A stretch of 64,000 nucleotides of DNA from Rhipicephalus microplus (lineage: Eukaryota; Arthropoda; Arachnida; Ixodida; Ixodidae), in the NCBI RefSeq assembly GCF_043290135.1, contig NC_134710.1, forward strand, positions 250,592,092-250,656,091, written 5' to 3'. Both the position numbers and the translations under genes were made by a program. Every line of letters begins with the position of its first letter. The stretch's first letter is position 1. The notes beneath the pieces are model-generated. The model was not told where the DNA came from. It did not search any database and saw only the letters and a list, made by a program, of their open reading frames with translations. Positions 21,970 to 33,480 of this stretch are shown here, in pieces.

Positions 21970-23343
21970 ATGGTTTCAGAACGGACTATGCTAGTTTTTT
22001 GGTGCCACAAACTTTCAGGTGATACAAATATTTTCACTCTCCTTTGACATATGTATCCCCAAGATTTTACCGCATGTATCTCAGCGTTGACAATCATGAT
22101 AGTGTATATACTGATAAGCGGTCATATGGTTACATGGGAACGATTAGGATTGATTGTGTATCGAGGACGATTCAAACGTGCTGAAGCACGGGAATGTGTG
22201 TGGGCAGATCAAGTTTGGTACAAATAGAAAAATTCCATCACCAAAGCAAGGGTTTAACAAGTACTGATAAGGTTTAGATGAATATGCGAGGATCGAACGG
22301 GTTCACACCTAGCTGATTGGAAGTGATTGCATTAGACTTAGTTATATGAGCTTTCTAAGAGTTACGTGCAGTTATCACATTTAAGAGAGAGGATTTAAAC
22401 ATTCTTATATTCATGAGGTTTTGTATGCATTCAGGATTTGAACACCAAAGTGATTTTTCAAGTCATGTCACACATCATGCCATATGGCATGTTGTAGTCA
22501 ACGTCGCCACATGGGAGGCAGCTTCTTGGACGATACACGCCCAACCGCAGGCACAGAATTTTCAAGTGATGACGACAAGCAACAGCAACGAACAAGCTCT
22601 GTTGCGTTGAGACGACTGCAACCACATGTTTGCATCAGTCGTTGTTGCTATATTGAAAACTATTGCGTGCATGCCAATAAACTGCAAAAAGAAGTTTAAA
22701 AGTATATCGATGACATTATGCCAAATTTATTAGCGTTTTGTGGCCTAAGGAAGCCATAAAAGAGTTTCGAGACTTTCTTTCCTTGTAATCTTTTGTTTAA
22801 CCACGACAATAATCTGTTTTCACATCACGGGGTGGACAGCCTATCGCGCACTTGCACGATTACATTACAGCAAGCTACTACCAAAACATCAAAGCAAACG
22901 ATCAATAACAAGAATAATGACAAAATACGATCGCTACTTCACTTACTGCGTGAGATGCGACTATAAAGTCGGTGGTCTATACCTTGCATTCTTTGAAATA
23001 CGTGTGAATAACAAGCATCAAGAGCAAAGTGCAACCTAAGCGAGGGTCAGAGGTGCAGTCACTTTGCCAGAAATCAACACACTTATTTCTAAGCAACAAG
23101 CAATCTTTTGTAGTTTTGCAGACACCTGCGAAGCAAAAAGAGACAGCGACGGATAGCACTTTGCGACAGCGAATCCTGTCGCTCAAAAATCACGTGCGTG
23201 TGATTGGGCCTTTATGCATACTTACACAACTTCTGCAGGAAATATGCAAAACCTTTTTTGCCACAACTTTTAAAAATTCATATACACAACAGAATGCACT
23301 TGCTTTCACAGAATTTTCACACTTCTGTTACACACTCACTTAC
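21970..23343. other. UBR4 intron, no gene recognised
   Basis: AT-rich intronic sequence ending at the donor of the 23344 exon. No repeat family or coding sequence was recognised. Confidence 0.5.
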
Positions 23344-23478
23344 CATTGATTTCAAGAGGATGAAATCCATGGACACCTGCAGCTTTGCAATAAGGGCCTC
23401 CAATACAAACAGGTCCATGAGATGTGGCAGTTCAGAACGACTGACAGGACCTGACAAATCGGCTGGTCCTTGGCACAG
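23344..23478 (-). CDS. UBR4: UBR4 exon, 135 bp
   Basis: Acceptor ttcaattcag before 23478 and donor gtaagtg after 23344. Encodes LCQGPADLSGPVSRSELPHL then MDLFVLEALIAKLQVSMDFI and ends LLKSM: 45 whole codons, phase 0 at both ends. The LPHLMDLFVLEALIAK.Q.S.D helix fits the UBR4 helical-repeat region upstream of the UBR box. It joins NENLMREE of the next exon in frame. Confidence 0.9.
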
Positions 23479-24404
23479 CTGAATTGAACATGAGCATAGT
23501 AAGCACTAGATACCATATTTGCTTGCATATTCCCACCCCTGCATGTAACAAACACCCCTAACACACCAAAAAAGAAAAAAATATAACCTGCATCCCAATT
23601 TCAATCATTCATACCAAATATTTTTCAAGAGTGTGCGAATGTTCAAAAATTTTTAAATATTTTTCAAAAAGTGTTTGCTATTCACTTCGATTTACACTGG
23701 AACTTTCACTATTAGAACTTACCAAAGACAAATGCAGTTAACGTCCAATGTAAAGTGATCCCCTCAAGCTTGCAAATGTATTGACTCAGCACTTTGCTTC
23801 CCTCATTCTAGCTTGCTGTGCATGAATTGCTTTGCTCCCTTAATATGAGGTTGCTTTGCACAAATTTATCTATTGTTCCCTTGAACAGGATGCCTCAGTC
23901 ACCGCTGAAAGTATTTCGGCCAACTAAACTTACCATGCTACCATGCGAGTGATGCACACCTGGCTTCTTTCTTTCGCCCTACTGCACCATTCTGTCGGGA
24001 GAATTCCGAGTGTACATTGTGGAAGAGATATCACCTACAGCTGGCTGTCCTCGGCACATTTTCAACCTGCTAAGAACTGCAGTCGAGACATCTCACGCAA
24101 TGAAGATATCTTGCGCAGCTGGTTTCAAGCCAATGCCCACACAAGTCCTGCTTGCAATCTTCAGCAGTTTGAACAAGGGCTGGCAGCTGCAGCTGATGTG
24201 GTTCTCACAGCGAGAACATGTGTTGGTGTGAATAACTCTCTTGTGCCGACTGCTACTAGCATTCATGCAGTCTTGACATGGAGTCCTGCAGTCTTGGCCT
24301 GGAGTCATGACATCAAGCCAGTAGACAAGCCACAAGTGCAGTGGCATCAATCACCTAACGGTGGCGCCGTGATGCACAGATCTTTCATAGGAAATTATGA
24401 CTAG
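23479..24404. other. UBR4 intron, no gene recognised
   Basis: Contains AT-rich sequence with gtgcgaatgttcaaa-like words, a style also present at 24725-24780, 33670-33780 and 40860-40950. No coding identity; the 153-residue frame at 23943-24404 has no recognisable domain. Confidence 0.4.
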
Positions 24405-24720
24405 GGCTCTGTGTTTTTGGATTAATCCGAAAAAAATCTGATAACACCCCGCCGTAAAATCTGACAATTCACCTGATAAACTCAGATTTTAAGGGCATTT
24501 TCAACGACCAAACAGTATTTTCAAAGCTAACATTCATAAATTGAATGCATTTGAGCGAACATCCATTAGAGGTAGCAACCTCATAAAGTATGCTTGCGTC
24601 TATCAAAACAAGCTTTCAGTTTGTAACACTAACAAACGCAGGCTTTCCGTATTCAAGTATGCGCTAGTGTCCATGTGTTTGTACATTCAAACCTTCGAGA
24701 CATCTAAAATACATTTAATG
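24405..24720 (+). repeat. dispersed repeat R, copy 1, left half
   Basis: Aligns with 57720-58020: both carry ggattaatcc.aaaaa, then gtaac/gcaacctcataaag, and end acatctaaaatac. The matching right half is at 27465-27870, beyond an inserted Tigger element. Confidence 0.65.
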
Positions 24721-25258
24721 TAGGCTTGTGCGAATATTCAAATGCTTGGAATATTGGAACTGTAGTGAAGCCTCAGAACTTTGAAATGGGTCGAACTCTC
24801 GAGTGCCTTCTAGTGGGTCTATTCTGAAAGGACGCCGCTCGCGCTGCGAGTCCGTGCTTGGCCGTGACTGTCGCCATAGCACATTATCCCCGAGTGCCGG
24901 TTCATAAACGCCTTGAAAAATTGGAGGAGAATGCTGTGCTCCCATTCGAGGCCCTTGAAGCTTCGATCCCGTACCCTGCCATCTACCATGCCCCACGACG
25001 CCTCTCAGCAAACGCCTCCTCCCATGCCGCCCTATTGTCTCGGTGTTTCTAGGATCCACGATCCACCCATTTTCACTGACGCCGATGGCACTGACGTGGA
25101 AGACTAGCTTGCCATTTATGAGCACGTGAGCGTCCCCAACAAATGAGATGAGGACGGCAAGTTGACCAACTTGACATTCTACCTTGCGGGTGTAGCCAGT
25201 TTGTGATACAACAACCATGAGTCTGATTTCGCAATTTGGTCCGATTTTAGGACTGCTG

Positions 25259-27220
25259 TCATCAATGTTTTTGCGCTTCAGATGAATGTGAAAGATTTCA
25301 AGTTCAGTGATGGATGGCTTGCCGATTTCAAGAGGTGCAATGACTTGAAATTCAAGAAGATGCGCGGGGAAAGCGGCGCCATCGACGATTCCGTAGTCGC
25401 CGAATATTAGAATGGAAGGCTGTAGTTCTTGCTTCAACAGTTTCTATCAGACGATATTTTCAACTGCGACGAAATTGGACTGTTTTACAAGCTGCTGCCA
25501 GATGAAACGCTTTCATTTGCTGGTGACCCCTGCCATGGCGGCAAGCACAGCAAGGAGCAGCTCCCTGACCTCGTTGGCAGCAACATGTCAGGTAGCGAGA
25601 AGCTTCCGCTGCTTGTAATAAGGAAGTCGAAGCACCCAAGATGTTTCAAGGGGGCAGTGCCTCTGACTGTTCACTACAAAGCCAACAAGAAGGCGTAGGA
25701 GACACAGCAGCTATTCAAAGTGTACCGTATTTACTCGCCTAATCCTTGCACTTTTTTTTGACAGAAAACCGATGCATAGTTAGGGGGTATGAGAATTACG
25801 TGGGGAAAACTTTCCACGAAAATGTACAGAGCGAAAAAGAAAACGAAGTGGCCCCAAATTGGGATTCTCACACCAGCAACTAACAGCAAGCTTTGAGAAA
25901 TACTAATTAAAACTTAACAATAACAGCACAGGTTCAACACAAGGCAAGATTTATTAGAGACACAAAAAGTGCAAGCAAATAGTCGAGAACTAGAATACCA
26001 TATGCAAAGCTTGTGCGCATTGCGGGCGTAGCGGTAGCATTCGTCATTCAACAGGAGCCCTCAAAAGGTAAGCGTAGGACGTCAGTATTGGGCTGATGGC
26101 TATTTAACAGAATCATCTGCAGTTTCCTTCTGAAGAAATAAACTTTACAATCAATCCCAGTCTTATGCACACGGCAGGCCCAACGCGTCTTGGTGGCTTT
26201 CAGCTGCCGTCACCAGTGGCGAACACAAAATTCGTAGACTCCGAAGGACCTACCGGCGGTCCTTCGCTGCAACGCGCACTTGCCACTTTGGCTTGGCTTG
26301 GATTCGATTGAATCTCCGTGCAATAATAGTACGCTTGATGCTTAAGAGATGGCACCAGATGGTGCACGCTATCATCATCAGTCGCTGGAACGAGCAGACA
26401 ACATTATTATGGCAGTTCTCTCGGGAAAAAAAATCTTATTTTGGTTGGGCAATGTGGGGGTGCAAAAATTATACGAGTGCGAGGATTACGCGAGTAAATA
26501 CAGTACATGCGCAAGCTGGACAGAAGGTGCGAGCAGCAACATCAAAAAGTGCTGCTGTTTGTGGGTAACTTCTCTGCACATGGCCACATCAAGGACCTAA
26601 AGGCTGTACAGATTGACACCACAGCAATCCTGCAGCCGATGGACCAAGGCGCGATTCCCCAACTTGAAGCATGACCAAGGCGTGATTCCCTAACTTGAAA
26701 CATCATAAATCACGTGTGCTCAGCCGCATGGTGCTGTGCACTGACAGCGAGAAAAGCCACGCTGTTGACTTCAGGCCTGCCATTGACATGCTTGCTGACT
26801 CGTGGAAAGTGGTTATGCAAGAGACTCTCTGGAGCTGTGTGTGTGACGAACTTCCATCCACAAACGTTGCCTTCGACGATCTGCACGCTGCCAGTGTTTC
26901 AACTCTTTAGCCGGGATAACCTTTGAGGGCTTCGTAGACGCTGACTAAAGTCCTCAAGCTGTGTGCGGAATTGACAGATGACGAAATCATTTATCAAGTT
27001 ACAGAGGATTCCGATGACTCCGACACCGAGGTCAAAGAAGCAGAGCCTACACAGCCAATAAGCTTGAAGTTGATGCAAGCACTGATGACACTGTCATCGG
27101 TGTACAGCAGCAGCATGAGGTTAACTGAAAACTGAGGGCAGACATGATTTTGGGCTAGCGGAATGCCGTGCAGAAGAAAATCAGTGACTTTTGGGGCCAA
27201 AGTGTTGACCAATGAAGTAT
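25259..27220 (+). pseudogene. Tigger-type (pogo family, DDE) transposase remnant
   Basis: Cut-and-paste transposase of the CENP-B/Tigger group. From the left: DNA-binding remnant (KDFKFSDGWLADFKR, then GESGAIDDSVV), then the catalytic core IFNCDEIGLFYKLLPDETLS and CHGGKHSKEQ, GSEKLPLLVIRKSKHPRCF and YKANKKA. After the nested MITE it resumes YMRKLDRRCE, FVGNFSAHGHIKDLKA, TTAILQPMDQGAI, with an acidic tail and KKISDFWGQSVDQ. Of the three catalytic acids the first and third are present; the second, normally in a VDNxxAH motif, reads VGN, so it is Gly. Stops and shifts confirm decay. Confidence 0.88.
25725..26503. mobile_element. 779-bp MITE inserted at TA inside the Tigger gene
   Basis: Ends are inverted repeats: ccgtatttactcgcctaatc on the left and, reversed, ctgtatttactcgcgtaatc on the right, extending through cct.gcac. 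TA flanks at 25723-25724 and 26504-26505 are the target duplication. Removing the element and one TA rejoins the transposase frame as LFKVYMRKLD. No transposase is encoded; it shares its ends with 32653-33374. Confidence 0.92.
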
Positions 27221-27464
27221 TGCGAGCCACATCTTATTTCTTTTATTTTCTTTTAAATAAACGGTTCTTTTCAGAGCCACCGAAACTATGCATTCGCTGG
27301 ATTTCATCGAGAATATTGTACTCCTGCTGTTACCCTCTCTATCGGCGAAAAATACCCGTAATGAAGATGCGTTTTCTCGCGCATTCGTTTGTCTGGGCTG
27401 CCCGATTTCTTGGACATTTTCGTGGTCCCTTGAGGGTCTAGGAAATCGGTCGTCGACTGTGATT

Positions 27465-27870
27465 GTGTTATTTTTCATCAAGATAAGAGGGGACAAGCAG
27501 CTTGTCTAGTTTATGCCCCCAGAAAGTGCACTTGAGTGAGTTCACAGCAATGCTTAGCTCCAACTCGCCCAACAAGCTGCATAGTAGAGAGCAGTGTTAA
27601 ATCAGGGTAGTGCAGCCTTATTAACAGAATAATTAATGAGCAAGATAAGAAAGAGAAGAAAAACCGGATTGTCAGCAACAATTAAACATATTTTCATCGA
27701 AAATAAAATTAATAAGAGCACACAGGACAACTTTTACTGCAAGATTAAACACTAAATTTTGGAGAATAGGGTATTCACGAAAAATTTACTCCAATGAACG
27801 TTGAAGTTCCTCCCAAAAATTAAACTCCAGAAAACACCCTACGAATTTCAAGAAAAATCAGCGCTAAAAC
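27465..27870 (+). repeat. dispersed repeat R, copy 1, right half
   Basis: Aligns with about 58095-58490, sharing ttatttttcatca, agcagcttg.cta, aattaactcc/tttactccaat and cgaatttcaagaaaaat. Separated from its left half by the Tigger element. Confidence 0.65.
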
Positions 27871-28334
27871 CACGGAGCACGGAGTACTGCCTCTTCTTCC
27901 TAGAGCTTCTGTAGCAGTTCATTAGTAGTGTTTTTCTTTCTTGAAATATGTGTAGATAGGGCAACGTGTATATCCATGATGGCCACTTCCTGCAATTTAA
28001 ATTTTTATGTGGAGAGCTGGCCATGCTGCAGCCATCGCTTTGTTCTGCGGTGGCACAACTTGAGGTTGAGGATACACGGCGCAATGAGAACAGCGCTTGC
28101 CCTCTCAGCTTTCGGGGTTGGCTGTGGCTAGCAACGCTCAATAGACGTTCTGTGGGGCAATTGCGTCTATCCTCCCCACGGTCTACCTCTAGTAACGAAT
28201 CAAAGTCGGGCAATGGCACATTAATGCTGAATTTTGTTATATTGGCACTTAATGTTTGTGTGAGTCAGCTAGTGGGCTGGTTGTTTACAAGGTGTAAATA
28301 AAGCACATTCCAGATGTGATCTAGCCAGTTTTGT
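27871..28334. other. UBR4 intron, no gene recognised
   Basis: A 123-residue minus frame (27848-28219) has Ser/Arg-rich composition but no domain I recognise. No repeat family assigned. Confidence 0.35.
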
Positions 28335-28470
28335 AATTGGAGCAATTTTCGGAGAAGGAAAATTCTGTTTTAGAGCAGATTCACAGCGGGAGAAACTGTG
28401 TTTTGGAGCAAGCTTGGAGCAGACAAAATGGAATTTATGATTGCTTGGAGCAGTACATGTTCAAATTTTT
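28335..28470. repeat. degenerate GAGCAG-rich repeat, copy 3
   Basis: Carries ttggagcaa, ttttagagcag, ttttggagcaagcttggagcag and cttggagcag. Same family as 925-1075 and 8255-8480. Confidence 0.55.
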
Positions 28471-29251
28471 GGTGAATATTCTTAATTCTGTGTGTACTGG
28501 ACATGCTGCTGCCATGTGAACAAGAAGACAAGGCCAACACTTAGAGAGCAGCCATTAATCAAGCTCTTACCACGAACTACAGTTGCACGCTAGTGTCACT
28601 GCACTGCACTAGATGTGCTGAAGTAAACAATCAGTGACCGGACAAGCGTGCATGTACGGTTTCTACGAATGACAGGCGTCATAAAGTAACTAAAAAAAAA
28701 AACGTCCTAGTATTCGGAAAATCAGCAGTCTAAAATGGCGAATAAAACTTCTTACGAATAAGAAGATACTGTTTGAAATTGCCTGCGTAGATAGTGAATG
28801 CAATAATTGCCACAACGCACTACGAATCAGTTCTACAGTACTTGATAGTTTTTAGAGGTGTGCGCACCGATTGCAATCTTGGCTCGCTGCTAAAGGCTTT
28901 GGGTTGAGCACTTCAGATATTTCAAATATTTAGAAAAATCTTATTAAAAAACTGGCACATAATGAACTGGTACCAACACCCCGTGTTTTCGAAATTTTAG
29001 ATGAAAGGGGTGCTGGTGGTTTTCTTTCTTTTCTTTTTTGTTTCCCTAAAGGTTCTGGGAGAAAGGGAGCACGGTCTGAACAGCCAAACCCCCGTTTTCT
29101 CCCACAATCCCCACTCCTTGAATCAGTCGTAACAGGGGCCCTAATAGTGGGCCCGAGAGGGATGTTTTCAAACTCAAGCACTGAAGACTAATGTGGCTAG
29201 ACTTAACAGTATAGTTAACAGGCTTAATTAATGTGGCTTGTTAAGTAGTCC
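28471..29251. other. UBR4 intron, no gene recognised
   Basis: AT-rich with a GC-richer block at 28960-29170. No coding or repeat identity was established. Confidence 0.35.
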
Positions 29252-29518
29252 GTGAACAGAGAGAAATCCCCGCAGCAGCGCCGCTCGAAGCTCATCAATG
29301 TGTGGCCATTTGCAAACAGAAAAAGGCCTGGGAAGGAATCTGGAAGATTTGCATGCCAGGACGACTTTTTTCCTTTTCTTTTTCTTTTTTTCCTGTCGAT
29401 TGATGACAACACTGATTGTTCAAATGGTGTTTCCGACGTGCGAGAGCACTTGTTCTTCATTTGTGACAGACAGCGCGACTCAGTTCTACATGCACTGGCT
29501 AGCCACTGTGTGACATAA
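29252..29518 (+). pseudogene. possible LINE C-terminal zinc-finger fragment
   Basis: A plus-strand 88-residue frame contains TDCSNGVSDVREHLFFICDR followed by QRDSVLHALAS. The C..C-x-REHxxxxCxxxRxxxL pattern resembles the zinc-binding tail after the RT/RNase H of several LINEs. Nothing around it confirms this, so it stays tentative. Confidence 0.35.
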
Positions 29519-29891
29519 GTTTCGTGATCAAGATGATGTTGTGCAGCATGATTAAGAGGCATCAACTTTTATTGTGAAATATCAAACTTTAGTGCAGCCG
29601 TATGTTCATTTGCTTGAAGATGTTTACATTGCGCAGTACAGATAGCTCGTTGCCGCTTGGCCGCGGTGTCTATATTACGGTACGTAGAGTAACCCACGAA
29701 GAATAAAAATCCTTTTTCTACAGGTTATCGACAGTCCCATAAAAAATAAATGAGACGATTTGTAAACTTTCAACAATAGAGGCACACATCGTGATGCAAA
29801 ACTTTTGTTAAAAAAGGCTGCATATAATGCTAAAAGTGCATCGCTGGAATGGATCGAGAGGCATCGGGGGCATTACGGAAAAGCTCGAGTA

Positions 29892-30130
29892 ATTGATTGA
29901 TATGTGGGGTTTAACATCCCAAAACCACTATATGATTATGAGAGACGCCGTAGTGGAGGGCTCCGGGAATTTAGACCACCTGGGGTTCTTTAACGTGCAC
30001 CCAAATCTGAGCACACGGGCCTACAACATTTCCGCCTCCATCGGAAATGCAGCCGCCGCAGCCGGGATTCGAACCCGCGCCCTGCGGGTCAGCAGCCGAG
30101 TACCTTAGCCACTAGACCACCGCGGCGGGG
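29892..30130 (-). mobile_element. Ruka-type SINE, full length
   Basis: tRNA-like head at the right, (ATCA)n-type tail at the left. Flanked by a perfect 16-bp target duplication, cggaaaagctcgagta, at 29876-29891 and 30131-30146. A perfect duplication implies a younger insertion. Confidence 0.95.
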
Positions 30131-30192
30131 CGGAAAAGCTCGAGTAGTGTAACCAAAAATATTTTTGGGCCTTGAATTGTCAGATGCATGCA

Positions 30193-30337
30193 TTGATTGA
30201 TTTGTGGGGTTTAACGTCCCAAAACCACCATATGATGAGAGACGCCGTAGTGGAGGGCTCCGGAAATTTTGACCACCTGGGGTTCTTCAACGTGCACCCA
30301 AACCTGAGCACACGGGCCTACGACATTTCCGCCTCCA
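30193..30337 (-). mobile_element. Ruka-type SINE, 5'-truncated but with target duplication
   Basis: Has the tail and body but lacks the whole tRNA-like head. Still flanked by a 16-bp target duplication with one mismatch (ttgtcagatgcatgca at 30177-30192, ttgtctgatgcatgca at 30338-30353). The truncation therefore happened during insertion, as expected for incomplete reverse transcription. Confidence 0.88.
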
Positions 30338-30619
30338 TTGTCTGATGCATGCAGTGTGAACAGGTGGACTACTAGTGAATTTTGGCACCGTTGGCGCCAG
30401 CTGTATGCGAATGTGCACAAAAAGGCCCAGGAATATGAAATTGCAGCAAAATGGTGCAATTGGCACTGTTGGACCACCACTGACATTTGTTTATTTGCAC
30501 ATGTGCTCAATGTGTATATGCACCGCACACAATGTGCAGTGTGTAGTGTGTTCATTATTCTCAGTGTGAGAGAGAACCCCAAGAGACAGAGTGACAGAGA
30601 GAAAAAATAAGCTAGAGAG

Positions 30620-30625
30620 TCTTGC
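30620..30625 (-). promoter_or_regulatory. non-canonical GC splice donor
   Basis: The minus strand reads gcaaga immediately after CAG. GC-AG introns are a known minor class and usually show strong surrounding consensus, as here. It might allow regulated splicing, which is inference only. Confidence 0.75.
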
Positions 30626-30748
30626 CTGCTTGCTAGCCAGCTGTTTGAACACTCTCACATCGAACAGAAGCTGGTTGGCATTTGTTGTGACTTGGTGCAC
30701 AGTGGCTTCTGCACGCTGTGGGGTCATGCCTTGCTTCACAAGAGAATC
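30626..30748 (-). CDS. UBR4: UBR4 exon, 123 bp, followed by a GC donor
   Basis: Acceptor tttctttcag before 30748. Encodes DSLVKQGMTPQRAEATVHQV then TTNANQLLFDVRVFKQLASK and Q: 41 whole codons, phase 0 at both ends. The downstream splice site is CAG/gcaaga, a GC donor with otherwise good consensus. No GT donor is available before the frame leaves recognisable sequence. It joins LCQGPADL of the next exon in frame. MTPQR.EATV..V..NANQLLF fits the UBR4 helical region. Confidence 0.88.
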
Positions 30749-31276
30749 CTGAAAGAAAAATAGACAGCATTTCACACATGAACAACCATGAGTATTTCAA
30801 AAGAACTACAGAAAACATTTTCAAATTTACCATATTTGCAAGATAGAAGACATATTTAATTTAATTTGAAAGTAAAAGTAGGGCAGAGAATATGAAAAAT
30901 AGAGTGTGATGGTCACTCATGCAATCCCCGATTACTGATTGTAGCTCGAGCAACAGTGTTCATGAGCTGCCAAAACAAAAATTCACTTATCAAGCTCCCA
31001 TATCTCTGTAATAGCAGCATAACAAAGGCCAAGATACAATAATATATGCAGCAATGCCTTGATTCAATTTTCTGATCTCTTGCGGAATAAAGACCTTTTT
31101 TCTTAACTAATTCAATATCTGAGATTCCTCATCAAGATGACCAATGTCAACTTCTACTTATCAAAAGGTGACCATTAAAGCCTGAAAAAAAAAACAAAAA
31201 AAGCAAGAGCAAAAATCTAGAGCAGAGGCAGCAAGAGACAATACTGAAATCAAGCAAGAAAATCATTCATCCATAC
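30749..31276 (-). other. UBR4 intron, 528 bp
   Basis: Short AT-rich intron with a gtatgg donor and a pyrimidine-rich tttctttcag acceptor. No insertions recognised. Confidence 0.8.
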
Positions 31277-31459
31277 CTTGATCCAGACAGTGAAGTTTTT
31301 ATGCCCGAATCTCGAAACCCAGACAATTGCATGTAAGATGTGGGGAAGGTCAAGCATTGCATTGCCTGTGGCCAAAGCTTCCGAGAGTTGAATAGAGGGT
31401 GGAAGGCTTAGCAACAAGCGCCATACTGCACCAAAGCAGTACTGTATGGCAGCTGTACC
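31277..31459 (-). CDS. UBR4: UBR4 exon, 183 bp
   Basis: Acceptor cttatctgacag before 31459 and donor gtatgg after 31277. Encodes GTAAIQYCFGAVWRLLLSLP, then PSIQLSEALATGNAMLDLPH and ILHAIVWVSRFGHKNFTVWI and K: 61 whole codons, phase 0. The pattern Q..FGA.WRLL..LP and LPHILHA..W....HKNF..W.K is a strong UBR4 signature. Confidence 0.93.
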
Positions 31460-32652
31460 CTGTCAGATAAGAGAAATTTGCCATTAGTGATGATGCACCT
31501 AGTGAGCTAGCATGAATGAAAAACGCACAGGGAGCCAGAAAAAGGCGCAACCACAAGTAAAACCAGAAAATGTAATTTGTAGTTTTTTCCATTCCTTTTC
31601 TTGCCCATCCACTCGCACACTGTATAGACACACCTTTTTACTTTGCTTTCCACACACACACTCCACCTACCCTTGCTATTTGCAAGAAATTTGGAGCTTT
31701 TTAAAGGCAGAAGTGCAGGTGGAAGTGCTGTGACTAACCTATGATGGACATGCGTACAATAGTGTTTTTTGTTTTTTTTAAGGAAGAATAGTTTTTTCAT
31801 AAAAATGCTGCGACTGTAACCCGTCTTTACACACAAACTCAAAATTGAGACAAACGCCTTGCTGGATTAATATTACAGCCCTGCATGCCTTTGAGACCCT
31901 CTATTACAAAAACGTTTCACACGCCTATTTCCTTCCCCTTGCTAATCCCCCTTGTATGCGTGCAGTATCGTAAACTTGCCTCTTCAGCAATTTGATGTAC
32001 CACTGAGCTTGTCAATTGGTCTTTTGCCGTACGAAATGACCCCATGCCCTTTGGTCAGACAGTTTTGGCCGCACAGTCTGCATTTTCATTTTTCTCTGCT
32101 GCCCACTGCAGTTTTCCAGAGCCCAAGACCACCAGAAAAAGTGGTATTGCCAGAATGAAAGCTTTAGAAATGGAGAGGTGTTTTGCTAATTTACCACTAG
32201 GAGAAGGGTGCTCCTGGCTCCAAGCTTCCTTTTTGCGCTGCCACGACACGTGCTCATGTGGCGGGAACCCTGCTTGGTCATTGGCTGTGCGCCAATGACA
32301 TATTGCTGACTTGTCACATTGCTGAAGTGGCCGAAGTCACGACTACGGGTTAAGTCTTCTCCCTCCCTATGAAGTATGGTGGCGAGACGGCGCGAGATTT
32401 TGAAACCGGCTGAAACAGATGTTCTAACCCCTGTAACTTCATCATAGCACGTATTCACAAAATCCTTGCAGCAGCAAGAATGCTCGAGAAAAAGCGTGCA
32501 CATTTCTCCTAATTACAATTTCTTGACTTTGTGATTGTTTACTGGCCCTTCGCTGAAAGTACAAAATAAGTAATTCAGCTTTAAAAACTCTGGTCTGAAA
32601 CTCTGCGAATTAGTAGTTGCAGCTCCCAAGAACACACAAGACAAATATTATA
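31460..32652. other. UBR4 intron, no gene recognised
   Basis: Start of a 15.4 kb intron. Unassigned AT-rich sequence; open frames are short and lack domains. Confidence 0.45.
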
Positions 32653-33374
32653 CCGTATTTATTCAAATCTAGGCCAATAGTTATTTGCAAATTTCTTTGA
32701 ATCAAACTTTAGAGTCAGCTATTTTGAAAAACGCGCCATTTTTCATTGAGAAACATGGTGTACAACTAGAGCCCTTTAGGCAGTATTGAAGCTGTTAGTA
32801 GCCGATCCAACACCTGGCTAAAGCGCACACGAGGCCGCAAGTTTTATCTTTGTGGCGAGTATAGAGGCGAGCCATTTGTCATTTCGAGCAGCGCTTTAAG
32901 TGGTCTGTGTGTGGCATAGCTGAATGGTGCCAAAACAAGTGATGTTATTATAGTGCCGCTTATAAAAGGCAAGTTGTCTCTGCCACGGAGTCTTTGATTG
33001 TGTGCTCTTTTAGGAAGTGCAGTATACCCAGTGCGCATGATGGCACCGAGGATTGCGCACTGTTTGAAGACAGCGGCAAGGGAAGCAGCAACGATGGCTT
33101 GGAATGAGGGTGGCATCTTTATGATGCAAATAACTAGAAGCAGTGTGAAAAGAACAACAAATGAACACACACACAACGGGGCTAGAGGCTGTATGTTTCT
33201 CGAGTTATTAACATCACAAACAAACTGCTTTGTTTCAGCTTCATATTCAACAAATGTTTTCTCTTTGTGAATGCTGTCTTCGCTGTTTCGTTCGGCCTTC
33301 ATTCGAGGCAAGTTTGTGTAGTTTTTTCTGGGCTTCGGACTTATGGGGGTCGGCCTAGACTCGAGTAAATACGG
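32653..33374. mobile_element. 722-bp TA-flanked transposon derivative, CCGTATTTA ends
   Basis: Left end ccgtatttattcaaatctag and right end, reversed, ccgtatttactcgagtctag form inverted repeats continuing through gcc. TA duplications are at 32651-32652 and 33375-33376. The ends belong to the same family as 25725-26503. An internal minus-strand frame (32844-33311, 155 residues) begins MPRMKAERNSED and contains FVEYEAETKQFV, faintly like the N-terminal DNA-binding part of pogo/CENP-B proteins. Confidence 0.85.
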
Positions 33375-33480
33375 TATATCGCAGCATGCGGCCTAGAGTT
33401 TACAATTAGTTCTTAGGTCAGCTTGAAATCGCTTTTTCTTCTTTCTGCAAATGATGCCATACACCAAAATTTCAGCATTA

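Larger units (their letters stand above)
24725..27459 (+). mobile_element. Tigger/pogo DNA transposon, decayed, carrying a nested MITE
   Basis: Interrupts dispersed repeat R. The right end looks like a Tigger terminus (gaaatcggtcgtcgactg at 27442-27459). No matching left terminus is seen, so the left end is lost or altered. Encodes the transposase remnant described separately. Bases 25725-26503 are a later insertion. Confidence 0.7.

Noticed and set aside
24715..25437. 240-residue open frame on the minus strand
   Set aside because: It is the antisense shadow of the Tigger transposase and its upstream region, which read correctly on the plus strand (for example IFNCDEIGLFYKLLP just to the right).
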